This document shows, piece by piece, positions 33,251 to 42,013 of a stretch of DNA of 64,000 bases. The position numbers and the translations under genes were made by a program. The stretch's first letter is position 1; every line of letters starts with the position of its first letter. The stretch covers positions 11,301-75,300 of the forward strand of contig JAHHRU010000012.1 of NCBI GenBank assembly GCA_020025635.1, given 5' to 3'. This DNA is from Allofournierella sp. (GTDB lineage Bacteria > Bacillota > Clostridia > Oscillospirales > Ruminococcaceae). Below the pieces are notes generated by a model, which saw only the letters and a list, made by a program, of their open reading frames with translations, was not told the origin of the DNA and did no database searches.

Positions 33251-34599
33251 GCCGGCTTTTGTTCAAATTTTCGCTGCCCTGCGTGACCGGCCTTCTCATC
33301 AGCGCCTTTTACAACATTGTGGACCAGATCTTCATCGGCAACAGCAGCCTTGGGTATCTGGGCAACGCGGCCACCGGCATTTCCTTTCCGGTTTTGTGCA
33401 TCGCCAACGCCTTTGCCTGGTGCGTGGGCGACGGTGCCTCGGCTTTTTTAAGCATCTGCGCCGGCCGGGAGGACAGTGACCAGGCCCATAAATGCGTGGG
33501 CACCGGCCTTTCGGCCACCCTCATCATCAGCGCTGTGCTGACGGTGGTGTGCCTTGTGTTCAACCGGCCGCTGATGCTGCTGTTCGGCGCTTCCAGCAAA
33601 ACGGTGGACCTTGCGGTGGATTATTTCCGCATCATCGCCCTGTTTTTCCCGGTGTATCTTTCCATCAATGTGATGAACAGCCTGATCCGGGCCGACGGCA
33701 GCCCCACCGCTGCCATGCTGACCATGAGCGCGGGGGCGGTGGCAAACATCATCCTGGACCCCATTTTTATTTTTGTTTTGGACTGGGGCATCAAGGGTGC
33801 GGCCATTGCCACGGTGATCGGCCAGAGCCTTTCTCTGGTGCTGTGTGTGCGGTATCTGCAAAGGCCCCGCTCCTTCCGGCTGAGCCGGAAAAGCTTTCGC
33901 ATCGACAGGCCCATGCTTTTCACCCTTATCAAAATGGGCAGCTCCACCTTCATCACCCAGATCTCGCTGGTCATCCTTTCGGCGCTGTGCAACGTGACCC
34001 TTTTTCACTACGGCGCCCTTTCCCGCTATGGCAGCGATATCCCCATTTCGGTGTTCAGCATCCAGACCAAGGTCTACACCATCGTGAACAACCTGGTGGT
34101 GGGCATTGCGCTGGGCGGCCAGCCCATTCTGGGCTACAACTACGGCGCCGGCAAAATGGACCGGGTGCGGGGCACCTACCGGCGCATCCTGGCCGCCTGC
34201 ATGACGGTGGGCGTGGCTGCCACCCTGCTGTTCGAGCTTTGGCCCCAGGGGGTCATCCGCATTTTCGGCGCCCAGGAGCCGCTTTACATGGAATATGCGG
34301 TGCTCTCCTTCCGGCTGTATCTGGCCCTCACCGTGGTCAGCTGCCTGATCAAGCTCACCACCATTTTCTTTCAGGCCATCGGCAAATCCTTTCAGGCCAG
34401 CGCCACCGCCATTGGCCGGGATCTTGTCTGCTTTGCCACCTTCACCCTGCTGCTCTGCCCCCTTTTGGAAAGCCGCCGGCCGGGCACCGGGGTATACGGC
34501 ATTCTGCTTGCCGCCCCCCTGGCCGACTTCATCTCCGGCATTCTGATCGTTTGGATGACGGTTTCCTTTTTCCGAAAGCTCCCAAAGGGCAGCCGGTAA
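33214..34599 (+). CDS. MATE family efflux transporter
   Basis: A 461-residue multidrug and toxin extrusion protein with about 12 helices in two homologous halves. LLFKFSLPCVTGLLISAFYNIVDQIFIG near residue 15 and the second-half equivalent (GSSTFITQISLVILSALCN, VVGIALGGQPILGYNYGAGKMDRV) are the DinF/NorM-type signatures, with the GYNYGAG motif of Firmicute MATE proteins. It would export cationic drugs or metabolites in exchange for Na+ or H+. GGGAGG lies 5 nt before the ATG. Expression is probably controlled by the hairpin just upstream. Confidence 0.93.
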   Translation: MEYTRTLGTAPLSRLLFKFSLPCVTGLLISAFYNIVDQIFIGNSSLGYLGNAATGISFPVLCIANAFAWCVGDGASAFLSICAGREDSDQAHKCVGTGLSATLIISAVLTVVCLVFNRPLMLLFGASSKTVDLAVDYFRIIALFFPVYLSINVMNSLIRADGSPTAAMLTMSAGAVANIILDPIFIFVLDWGIKGAAIATVIGQSLSLVLCVRYLQRPRSFRLSRKSFRIDRPMLFTLIKMGSSTFITQISLVILSALCNVTLFHYGALSRYGSDIPISVFSIQTKVYTIVNNLVVGIALGGQPILGYNYGAGKMDRVRGTYRRILAACMTVGVAATLLFELWPQGVIRIFGAQEPLYMEYAVLSFRLYLALTVVSCLIKLTTIFFQAIGKSFQASATAIGRDLVCFATFTLLLCPLLESRRPGTGVYGILLAAPLADFISGILIVWMTVSFFRKLPKGSR

Positions 34600-34610
34600 A
34601 AAACTTCAAA

Positions 34611-34659
34611 GCGCCGCCTTCCCCCCGTTTTGTTCGGGGTGGAAGGCGGCGCTTTTTTC
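34611..34659 (+). terminator. Terminator of the MATE gene
   Basis: A 12-bp stem GCGCCGCCTTCC...GGAAGGCGGCGC followed by TTTTTT; A-rich flank on the other strand lets it serve the small minus-strand frame as well. Confidence 0.85.
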
Positions 34660-34661
34660 TG

Positions 34662-34811
34662 TCAGCCGGTTTGGGTCATGCGGCTCACGGTGCCGGGGTC
34701 TGTTTCGTACAAAAGGGGTTTTCCCTCTTTCCAGCGTGCGATCTCGTTTACCATCTGCCTTGTGCGGGGAGAAGGGGCCGCATTGTGCGGCATCAAAACC
34801 TGAATGTTCAC
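34662..34811 (-). CDS. Possible small protein downstream of the heparinase-like gene
   Basis: A 49-codon frame starting at a GTG with a G-rich Shine-Dalgarno (AAGGGGGGG) about 6 nt upstream; it reads VNIQVLMPHNAAPSPRT at the start and GKPLLYETDPGTVSRM near the end. Charge pattern and codon use look like coding sequence. It follows the heparinase-like gene by 50 nt with a weak hairpin (CGCCCGGT/ACCGGGCG) between. No family recognised; it could be a remnant of a larger protein. Confidence 0.35.
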   Translation of the reverse strand: MNIQVLMPHNAAPSPRTRQMVNEIARWKEGKPLLYETDPGTVSRMTQTG

Positions 34812-34860
34812 GGCTGTCCCCCCCCTTCGCCCGGTTTTCAACATACCGGGCGGTTTTCTG

Positions 34861-36786
34861 TTAAAAGATCGCGGTGTGCAGGGTCTCGCCGTCCCAGAAA
34901 ATTTCATAGACCCGGCCGTCCTTTTCGAAACGGGCCCGGTCCCCTTCGGCGGCAAGTTCCGAGATCCGCGGCTCGGCCCCCTGGAAGGGCACAAGCAGTG
35001 TCAGATAATCGGCCCGGCCCTCGGGGGCTTTTTCATCGGTGCAGCAAAGGCGCACCGAGGGGCGCTTCTGGTCCGGTTTATCCGAAACAAAGCCCTCCAG
35101 CTTTTTAAGCTCCATTCCGGGCATGGTTTTCAAAAGCAGCGACACCTCGCCCTTTGCGCAGGCTTCGTTCTGCTCCTGCCGCAGCTGTACATCCTGAAAA
35201 TCCAGATGGAAATAAAGGTCGGCACGGCGGCCTTTGGCATGGTCCAGCCGGTCCCACACCAAAAGGAAGCCGCTGCCGAAAAGCAGGATCATCCGGCTGT
35301 GGATGGTGGGGAAATACGAGGTGTGCACCGCCATGGCAAACGAGCCGTTTGCCTCGCTGCCCACATTGTAGATGCAGCCGTCCTTTTCGTTTTCAAAGGT
35401 CCAGCGGGTGGCGTAGGTGTAAGGGGGGCAGCCGTCCAGCGTGAGCAGATTGTGCATTTCGGCCGATTTGATGATGCGGCGCATCGGCCCCTCCATATAG
35501 GTATAGCGGCCGGGGTCCACCACCAGCGCCCGGCCCAGGGCCGTGAAGTCAAAGGAGGCCGGCTCAATGTGAGAATGGCCGTTGAAGCAGGGGATGCGGC
35601 AGCCGAAAAACACGCTGGCCCCCTGGCGGGTCCAGTTTGTGCGCAGCATGGCCTGGCTGAGCGTATGCTGCCAGTTCACCCGGGGCAGCAGCTTTCCGTC
35701 GGTGTCGGGCAGTGCGGCCGGCGGCTCTGTGTCAAAGACCTGGGCATCTGCCAGCGTTTTGAGCCGTTCTTGGCCCAAAAGCCCGGCCAGCACCAAAAGC
35801 CAGCGGTCGCTTTTAAGGCTTTTCTTTGCAAGCAGCGCCGGCAGCACCGCATCTTCGGCCGGGTCGGAATCGCCGTAGGGCACCGTGACCCCGGTGGGCC
35901 GGGTGCAGTACAGCAGGTAATCCATGCCCTTTGACACCAGCTCCCGGCAGCTTTCAGGCACCGAAAGCCCCAGCTCCTGCGCCGCCTCGAACCACCGAAG
36001 GAAAAGGGTCATGCACAGTGCATGGTAGGAGGGGCTGCCCTCCAGCTGGCCGCCGTCCTCGGTGAGCTGGGCCTGCACACAGCGGCAGAGCTCCCGGTTT
36101 GCATGCTGTGCCCACTGCTTTGCCTTTGGCAGCTGCCAAAGCATCCGGGCCGCATACAAAAGGCCCAGGTTTTCCATGATGTAATGGTTGTGGTTCGCCT
36201 TGGGCCACAGCAGCGGCGGGACCTTGAGCAGAAGCTCGGCGTGCCGGCACACGCTTTCTGCCGCCGTGGCAAAGCCTTCCTCATCCAGAAGGCCCTCCTG
36301 CACCAGAACCGGGATAGCCCAGTTCCAGGAAGCATACATCCGGATGCCGCTTTCCAGCGAGCGCCAGGGCGTGCCCTTTTCGGTGCTGCTGAAAACCTGT
36401 CGGGCGGTTTCGGGGTCCTCGGTGAGGGGCGGGCAGGGGCAGGTGCTTATCCAGTCCAGCAGCTCAAGGCGCATCTGTTCCAGATACTCCTTTTTGCCGC
36501 CGGCACAGTAGGCAAGGATATAATCCTTCCAGTGCTCCTGCCGGTTGAGGCTCCAGACGAACTCTTCATCCCCCACCGGGTTTTCGCCCCAGCGGGGCGG
36601 GCAGCCCACAAACAGGGGCTCGCCCCCGGTGCCAGGCAGGATGAACCGGCCGGACTTTGCCCGGTCGGCACGGGCCCGGGCCTGCCCGGCGGCAGTGTCC
36701 GTCAGGCGGGCAGAAAGCATTTTGCAAAGGGACGGCTGCTGCCGGATATGGTCGTAGCAGGCCGCAAAATCGTTTTTGTTTTTCAT
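34861..36786 (-). CDS. Heparinase II/III-like family protein
   Basis: A 641-residue protein with an N-terminal alpha/alpha-toroid-like half (about 1-370: SGIRMYASWNWAIP, ANHNHYIMENLGL) and a C-terminal beta-sandwich half with the heparinase II/III signature (GHSHIEPASFDFTALGRALVVDPG, then RYTY). ANHNHYI carries the Asn/His pair that lyases of this family use at the active site; the tyrosine region is also present. Such enzymes cleave uronic-acid-containing glycans by beta-elimination. No signal peptide is visible, so it would act on imported oligosaccharides, but no transporter or hydrolase is adjacent. The ATG at 36786 has GGAGG at 6 nt. Confidence 0.82.
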   Translation of the reverse strand: MKNKNDFAACYDHIRQQPSLCKMLSARLTDTAAGQARARADRAKSGRFILPGTGGEPLFVGCPPRWGENPVGDEEFVWSLNRQEHWKDYILAYCAGGKKEYLEQMRLELLDWISTCPCPPLTEDPETARQVFSSTEKGTPWRSLESGIRMYASWNWAIPVLVQEGLLDEEGFATAAESVCRHAELLLKVPPLLWPKANHNHYIMENLGLLYAARMLWQLPKAKQWAQHANRELCRCVQAQLTEDGGQLEGSPSYHALCMTLFLRWFEAAQELGLSVPESCRELVSKGMDYLLYCTRPTGVTVPYGDSDPAEDAVLPALLAKKSLKSDRWLLVLAGLLGQERLKTLADAQVFDTEPPAALPDTDGKLLPRVNWQHTLSQAMLRTNWTRQGASVFFGCRIPCFNGHSHIEPASFDFTALGRALVVDPGRYTYMEGPMRRIIKSAEMHNLLTLDGCPPYTYATRWTFENEKDGCIYNVGSEANGSFAMAVHTSYFPTIHSRMILLFGSGFLLVWDRLDHAKGRRADLYFHLDFQDVQLRQEQNEACAKGEVSLLLKTMPGMELKKLEGFVSDKPDQKRPSVRLCCTDEKAPEGRADYLTLLVPFQGAEPRISELAAEGDRARFEKDGRVYEIFWDGETLHTAIF

Positions 36787-36817
36787 GCTGCACCTCCGCA
36801 GACGATATTCTAGCTTC

Positions 36818-36846
36818 AGTATAGGCCTTCCCGCCGAAAGATGCAA
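36818..36846 (-). promoter_or_regulatory. Promoter of the heparinase-like gene
   Basis: TTGCAT (36846-36841) and TATACT (36823-36818) with a 17-nt spacer on the minus strand. Confidence 0.7.
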
Positions 36847-36850
36847 CCGA

Positions 36851-36887
36851 AAAACCGCCGCACAGAGAAAAGTCTCTGTGCGGCGGT
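36851..36887 (-). terminator. Terminator of the ABC transporter operon
   Basis: A 14-bp stem CCGCCGCACAGAGA/TCTCTGTGCGGCGG followed by TTTTTC on the minus strand. Confidence 0.9.
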
Positions 36888-36893
36888 GAAAAA

Positions 36894-39563
36894 TCAAGGC
36901 TCGCTCTGGCGCAGCCGCTCCACAAGGGTGTATCGGGACACACTGCGGTAAACCGCTTTGGGCACAAGCCAGCCCAGCAGTGCAAACACCGGCGCCACCA
37001 CCAGAAGCGGCACAAAGGTTGGCTTATAGGAGAAAAACCAGAACATTTTTTCCAGCACCAGGGCAGCCAGCGGCCCGGCCGCCAGCGCCAGCACCGCCGC
37101 CAGCACCACCGAGCCCAGGGCGTACAAAAGCCCCTCGCACACCAGCATGGTGCCCAGCTGCCTGCCGGTCATGCCGATGGACTGCAGCACGGCAAATTCC
37201 CGTTTGCGGGTGAGGATGCCGGTGAGGATGGCGTTTACGAAATTGAGCACCCCCACAAGCCCCACAATGAAGGCAAGGATGCCGCCCACCAGCAGGAACA
37301 TGGTGCGGAAGCTTTCAAACTCGGCCACATAGCTTTGTTTGCTTTCGTAGCCGCAGCGGGGATTTGTTTTTTCGGTGTAATCCCGGATGCAGGCTTCCAT
37401 CCGCTCAAGGCTGCCTTCCTTCACATCAAAGGCATACAGCATCACATCGGTTTGCGGGGCGATCTGTTTCAGGGTCTGGGCGTTCAGAACAAATTCGTCG
37501 CTGCCGTAATAGCGGTAGCAAAGGGTGCTTGGCACCAGCACCAGCGCTTTTACCGTGAAAATTTCATCCTTATAAACGATGGGCCTTGCCAGACAGGTCC
37601 GGCCCTCGAAGGTGTCCGGGTCCTCGCTCACCTCGCCGGTTTCAGGGTCAAAATACTCCCATTTTTCGGGAACACGCAAAGTCACGGTGTCCCCCAGCTT
37701 TGCCCAGTGGGAAGAGGGCTTCAGCTTGCCGTAATCATCGGCGGAACAAACCGCCGCCACTGCCCGGCTGCCCGGCTGGTAAAGCTCGGAAAGATCGCCT
37801 TCCAAAAGGGTGAGCTGATCTAGGATATACGGCTCCATGCCGTAGGTATTGACCCGGTCCATGATCCGGCCGTCCGGTGTGCGGGGCTGGTTTTCCATTT
37901 TCAGCTGGATGCTTTGCTCGGATTCGTTCCAGCGGAGCAGCTGCTTTTTGTACCATTCCGGGGGCACAAATTCCTGGATGGCATCCAGCTGGCCGTACAC
38001 CCGGCCGCCCCGGGCAAAATCGGGATGCGCGGCAAAGGGGGCAATGTCCTCTTCCGAAAGGACATTTTCGCCGCTGCCCCAGCCGTAAACATTGTTGTCA
38101 AAATAGGCCCCGTCCGCCAGGATAAAATCCACCGCGGCGGCATCCTGCAGGTATTTGTCCATATCAAAGCCGTTTGTGAAGACCACGGTCATCTGCAGCA
38201 GAACCAGGGCCAGGGTCAGGCTCAAAATGGTCACAAAGGTTTTGCCCTTGCTGCGGCCCAGATTTGCTGCCGCCATCTGCCACACCGAAAAGCGCCGGCT
38301 CCGCTTTTTCTTCTTTTTCGTTTTGCCGGCCCCCTCGGTGCAGCGCACCGCCTCCACCGGCGAGACCCTTGCCGCCATGCGGGCCGGCCGCGCGCAGGAA
38401 AGCAGCACGGTGAAAACCGCAAACACCGCTGAGCCCGCAAAAATCAGGGGGCTTGCCGAAACCGTGCCCGCCGAAAGACCGTTGAGCCGGCTCAGGATCA
38501 CCGGGGTGAGCTTTGCCCCCAGCAGCCAGCCGATGCCGCACCCCAGCGGGACGCCGGCCAGGCACAGGAAGAGCGCCTGCCGGCGCAGGATGGATTTCAC
38601 CTGCCGGCCGGTGGTGCCGATGGTTTTGAGCAGGCCGTAAAAGCGGATGTCGTTTACCACCGAGATCTGGAACACGTTGTAGATGATGAGATAGCCGGTG
38701 AACATGATGAGCAAAACCAGCCCCGCCAAAGCCAGAACCGTTCCCGCATCGGCATTCTGGGCATACTGGGCCCCGGTGTAGGCCCAGTTCACCCCGATGC
38801 TGATATGATCGGGCCGGGCCGGGTCCTCGCTCTGATAGCCGTGATTTGCAAGGATGGTTTTGAGATTTTCTTCAATGTGGTTTGCGTTTTTGAACATCAC
38901 GTCCAAATTCCAGCCGCCGGTGATCCGATCCTCGGCGGGCAGGGTGATGCCCTGCTCCTTGAGCACCTGATCCACCCGGCTTTCGGGGATGAGCACATGG
39001 TTTGCCACAACGATGGGGTCCTTTTCCCACCAGCCGCAGAGGGTGAAGGTTTCCTGTGTTTTTTTGCCGCACACATCCACCTCCATGGTGAACTCGGCCC
39101 CAAGCTCCGGCTCCACCCCCAAAAGGCTCAGAAGCTCAAGGTCCGCCGCGGCTTCCCGGGTGCCCTCTTTGGGCAGCCGCCCTTTGATGGGGTCCAGAAA
39201 ATACCAGTGGGCCAGGGTGGCATCGGCCCAGCGCAGCTCCACATGGTTTTTGCGCAGGGCATCGCCCCGGCCCATGCCCAGCACACGGCTCACGCCCCAC
39301 TGACGGATGAGCGGGTCCTCCCGAAGCTCCAAAAACTGCTCATGGGTGAGATACTTGAAGCCGCCGTGGCTGCAGCCCCCCACCTGACGGAAATTGGACT
39401 GCTGGAAGGCCTCGTTCATGGAAAGCCCCACCGTGAACAGGCTGGTGAACAAAACCGTGGTCAGGGCAATGGCCAGCACCGCAACGATGTTGCGGGCCCG
39501 GGCCGCCCCAAAGCACTTGCGGCTAAGCCCACGGATGCAGCTTTTGTTGGAAACACGCAGCAT
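36894..39563 (-). CDS. ABC transporter permease, FtsX-like (double FtsX domain)
   Basis: An 889-residue membrane protein with a duplicated FtsX layout. An N-terminal helix (about 26-48) is followed by an external region of about 210 residues, three helices (about 275-395 with VLALAGLVLLIMFTGYLIIYN), a basic cytoplasmic link KTKKKKKRSRR near 415, a fifth helix, a second external region of about 270 residues and three final helices ending at LVERLRQSEP. This is the large lipoprotein-release/peptide-export permease type found with MacB/LolD-like ATPases in Firmicutes. It pairs with the ATP-binding gene 4 nt upstream. The adjacent two-component system suggests induction by an envelope stress or antimicrobial peptide, which is inference. 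Confidence 0.88.
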   Translation of the reverse strand: MLRVSNKSCIRGLSRKCFGAARARNIVAVLAIALTTVLFTSLFTVGLSMNEAFQQSNFRQVGGCSHGGFKYLTHEQFLELREDPLIRQWGVSRVLGMGRGDALRKNHVELRWADATLAHWYFLDPIKGRLPKEGTREAAADLELLSLLGVEPELGAEFTMEVDVCGKKTQETFTLCGWWEKDPIVVANHVLIPESRVDQVLKEQGITLPAEDRITGGWNLDVMFKNANHIEENLKTILANHGYQSEDPARPDHISIGVNWAYTGAQYAQNADAGTVLALAGLVLLIMFTGYLIIYNVFQISVVNDIRFYGLLKTIGTTGRQVKSILRRQALFLCLAGVPLGCGIGWLLGAKLTPVILSRLNGLSAGTVSASPLIFAGSAVFAVFTVLLSCARPARMAARVSPVEAVRCTEGAGKTKKKKKRSRRFSVWQMAAANLGRSKGKTFVTILSLTLALVLLQMTVVFTNGFDMDKYLQDAAAVDFILADGAYFDNNVYGWGSGENVLSEEDIAPFAAHPDFARGGRVYGQLDAIQEFVPPEWYKKQLLRWNESEQSIQLKMENQPRTPDGRIMDRVNTYGMEPYILDQLTLLEGDLSELYQPGSRAVAAVCSADDYGKLKPSSHWAKLGDTVTLRVPEKWEYFDPETGEVSEDPDTFEGRTCLARPIVYKDEIFTVKALVLVPSTLCYRYYGSDEFVLNAQTLKQIAPQTDVMLYAFDVKEGSLERMEACIRDYTEKTNPRCGYESKQSYVAEFESFRTMFLLVGGILAFIVGLVGVLNFVNAILTGILTRKREFAVLQSIGMTGRQLGTMLVCEGLLYALGSVVLAAVLALAAGPLAALVLEKMFWFFSYKPTFVPLLVVAPVFALLGWLVPKAVYRSVSRYTLVERLRQSEP

Positions 39564-39567
39564 TCCC

Positions 39568-40239
39568 TCACCCCCTCACCCGGATGCGGCCATCCTCGAT
39601 GCGGATGATCCGGTCGGCCAGCTGGGCGATCTCTTCGTTGTGGGTGATCATCACGATGGTTTGGGAAAAGCGCTCGCTGGTCACCTTCAGAAGGCCCAGC
39701 ACATCCTGGCTGGTTTTGCTGTCCAGGTTGCCGGTGGGCTCATCGGCCAGGATGATGGCGGGCTTTGCCGCAAGGGCCCTTGCAATGGCCACCCGCTGCT
39801 GCTGGCCGCCGGAAAGATTGGCCGGCAGGCTGTCCAGCTTTTTTTCAAGGCCCAGGGTCTGCACGATTTGGGCAAGATATTCTTCGTCCGGCTGCCTGCC
39901 GTCCAGCTGGATGGGCAAAAGGATGTTTTCCATCACGTTCAAAACCGGCACCAGGTTGTAATTCTGGAACACAAAGCCGATCTTGCGCCGGCGGAAGATG
40001 GTGAGCTCCTCCTCTTTCAGGGTGGAAAGCTCCCGTCCGTCCACCTGAACGCTGCCCTCGGTGGGCCGGTCCAGCCCGCCCAGCATATGCAGCAGGGTGG
40101 ATTTTCCGCTGCCGGAGGTGCCCACAATGGCCACGAATTCCCCTTTTTCCACCGCAAGGTCCACCCCGTCCAGGGCGTGGACGGCGTTTTCACCCTGGCC
40201 GTAAATCTTTTTAAGGCCGGCTGCCTGCAAAATACTCAT
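39568..40239 (-). CDS. ABC transporter ATP-binding protein, MacB/LolD type
   Basis: A 223-residue ATPase. Walker A is GTSGSGKST (40-48), the Q-loop is FVFQNYNLVP, the signature LSGGQQQRVAIARAL is at 142-156, Walker B ILADEPTGNLD at 163-173 and the H-loop is ITHN. The FQNYNLVPVLNVMEN segment places it in the MacB/LolD/FtsE-like group that drives FtsX-type permeases. Start at 40239 with GGAGG 9 nt upstream; a terminator-like hairpin lies just before that site. Confidence 0.96.
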   Translation of the reverse strand: MSILQAAGLKKIYGQGENAVHALDGVDLAVEKGEFVAIVGTSGSGKSTLLHMLGGLDRPTEGSVQVDGRELSTLKEEELTIFRRRKIGFVFQNYNLVPVLNVMENILLPIQLDGRQPDEEYLAQIVQTLGLEKKLDSLPANLSGGQQQRVAIARALAAKPAIILADEPTGNLDSKTSQDVLGLLKVTSERFSQTIVMITHNEEIAQLADRIIRIEDGRIRVRG

Positions 40240-40256
40240 GCCTGTTTTCCTCCATA

Positions 40257-40304
40257 CAAAAAAACTGTGTGCGGGAAATCGCTTTTTTCTTTCCCTGCAC
40301 ACAG
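40257..40304 (-). terminator. Hairpin and T run between the sensor kinase and ABC genes
   Basis: CTGTGTGC-AGGGAAA pairs with TTTCCC-GCACACAG, followed by TTTTTTT on the minus strand, ending about 4 nt before the GGAGG of the ATPase gene. It may end the two-component operon, or act as an attenuator within a longer transcript. Confidence 0.7.
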
Positions 40305-40352
40305 ATCTTAGCACAACATTCTTTCCAGAATCTTTCCCACGGGGGGCAAAAT

Positions 40353-41276
40353 CTAACAGCTTTGAAAGATTTCATCCTGCATCGGCAGAAAAAGGCTGAA
40401 CTCGGAGCCTTTTCCCGTTTGGGAACGCACCTTGATGTAGCCGCCCTCGCTTTTTAAAATTTCCCGGGCAAGATACAGGCCGATGCCCACCCCCTCCTGC
40501 CCGGCGTTCTCTTCGGCCCGATAAAAGCGGGAAAAGATCTTTGCCTGGTTTTCCTCCGGGATGCCCGGCCCGGTGTCGATCACCTGGATGCACACGAACA
40601 TTTCATAGGGCACCACCCGCACCTGCACTGTGCCCGTTTGGGTGTATTTTATTGCATTGTCCAAAAGGTTGCACAGGGCTTCGCCGGTCCATTTTTCGTC
40701 AAAGCAGGCGGCGGCCGCCGTTTCTTCCAGCTGTAAGGCAAGGCCCTTCTGCCGGGCTTTTGGTTCAAACTGCCGCACCGCACTTTGCAGCATGGGCCAG
40801 ACAGGCCCCTTTTTGGGGTGCAGGGCAATGACCCCGTTTTCCAGCCGGGAAAGCTTCACCAGCGAATCAATGAGGAACCGCAGCTTTTCAGCCTGGGCGT
40901 GAAGGGTGGCGGCGTATTCCGCCGCCGGGCCGCACAAAGTCTCTTCCTGCAAAAGCTCGGAGTAGAGCATCAGGTTTGCCACCGGCGTTTTGGTCTGGTG
41001 GGAAATATCCGAAATCAGGGCCTTGATGCGCGCCTTTTCCTCTGAAAGATTTTTGGCCGACACCGCCGAGGCCGAAAGATAATGGCAAAGCCTTGTTTCC
41101 AGCGCTGAAAGCAGCGTTTCATCAAAATCGGTCTCGTGGAAATCCCCGTCCATGGCTTCGGTGAGCATCCGGTCCAGCCGCTCCAGAAGCTTTCGGCTTT
41201 TGCGGCGCTGCCAAAGGCCGAAGCCCAAAGCGCCCGCAAGGCACACCCCGCAGAAAACAAAGCCCCACTCATTCAT
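40353..41276 (-). CDS. Sensor histidine kinase
   Basis: A 307-residue kinase with one N-terminal membrane helix (about 4-22) and almost no outer part. The phospho-acceptor H93 lies in ISDISHQTKTP, followed by a dimerisation helix; the N box is LLDNAIKYT, the G1 box VIDTGPGIPEE, and the G2 box GVGIGLYL. Such minimal kinases often sense through the membrane or through a partner transporter. Its start overlaps the end of the response regulator gene by 8 nt, and the ABC transporter genes follow downstream in the same direction. Confidence 0.94.
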   Translation of the reverse strand: MNEWGFVFCGVCLAGALGFGLWQRRKSRKLLERLDRMLTEAMDGDFHETDFDETLLSALETRLCHYLSASAVSAKNLSEEKARIKALISDISHQTKTPVANLMLYSELLQEETLCGPAAEYAATLHAQAEKLRFLIDSLVKLSRLENGVIALHPKKGPVWPMLQSAVRQFEPKARQKGLALQLEETAAAACFDEKWTGEALCNLLDNAIKYTQTGTVQVRVVPYEMFVCIQVIDTGPGIPEENQAKIFSRFYRAEENAGQEGVGIGLYLAREILKSEGGYIKVRSQTGKGSEFSLFLPMQDEIFQSC

Positions 41277-41946
41277 CGCTCTTCCCCCAGCTGTAACCCA
41301 CGCCGTAAACGGTGCGGATGGCCTTCTGGGCCGAGAGCTTGTCCCGCAGGCGCTTCACTGTTACCGAAAGGGCGTTTTCGTCCACATATTCAAAGTCCCC
41401 GTTCCAGATCTTATCCATCAGCATGGCCCGGGGCACGGTGCGCCCGCAGTTTTCCACAAGGATGCGCAGAAGCTTCTGCTCGGTTTTGCTCAGCTCCACC
41501 GGCACCCCGTTCACGCAAAAGCGCAGGGCCGCAAAATCAAATTCATAGGGGCCTTCCCGGAAGCTTTTCGGCTGCAAAACGCCGGCCGACCGGCGCATCT
41601 GGGTGTTCACCCGTGCCCTTAAAACCGCCAGCGAAAAGGGCTTCGTGATGTAGTCATCGGCCCCCATTTCCAGCCCCTTCACTACATCCTCATCGGTGTC
41701 GTTGGCGGTGAGCAGAATCACCGGCGGCTGCAAGGCCCTTTGCCGGATCTCGGCCAGAAGCTCAAGGCCGTTCCCGTCCGGCAGGTTCAGGTCCAGCAAA
41801 ATAAGGTCCGGCATCCGGCACAAAAGCTGCTCTCTTGCGCTTTTCAGGGTGCGGCAGCCGGTCACCTGCCGGTTTTCGGTTTTCAGCGCCCGGCAAAGCC
41901 CCTGGTGAAGGTCCCGGTCATCTTCCACAAGCAGCAGCTGTTCCAT
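41269..41946 (-). CDS. OmpR-family response regulator
   Basis: A 225-residue two-domain regulator. The receiver has acidic residues E8-D9-D10, phospho-acceptor D52 (LILLDLNLPDGNG), T80 and K102 (TKPF). Residues about 125-223 are an OmpR/PhoB winged helix with LSKTEQKLLRILVENCG and VTVKRLRDKL. The ATG at 41946 follows AGGGGG at 8 nt. It forms an operon with the histidine kinase and probably regulates the adjacent ABC transporter. Confidence 0.95.
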   Translation of the reverse strand: MEQLLLVEDDRDLHQGLCRALKTENRQVTGCRTLKSAREQLLCRMPDLILLDLNLPDGNGLELLAEIRQRALQPPVILLTANDTDEDVVKGLEMGADDYITKPFSLAVLRARVNTQMRRSAGVLQPKSFREGPYEFDFAALRFCVNGVPVELSKTEQKLLRILVENCGRTVPRAMLMDKIWNGDFEYVDENALSVTVKRLRDKLSAQKAIRTVYGVGYSWGKSDE

Positions 41947-41977
41947 TTGAAAATCCCCCTCGTTTTGGTTTGCTTTT

Positions 41978-42006
41978 ATTATATTTCTCCTTTTGCCGGA
42001 AAACAA
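41978..42006 (-). promoter_or_regulatory. Promoter of the two-component operon
   Basis: TTGTTT (42006-42001) and TATAAT (41983-41978) with a 17-nt spacer on the minus strand. Confidence 0.7.
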
Positions 42007-42013
42007 GCAGAAC

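Noticed and set aside
36894..42006. Bce-type antimicrobial-peptide resistance module
   Set aside because: The gene set is similar, but the permease has two external domains and about eight helices (double FtsX), not the ten-helix BceB with one external domain, and the kinase has one helix rather than two. Left as a generic FtsX-type system.
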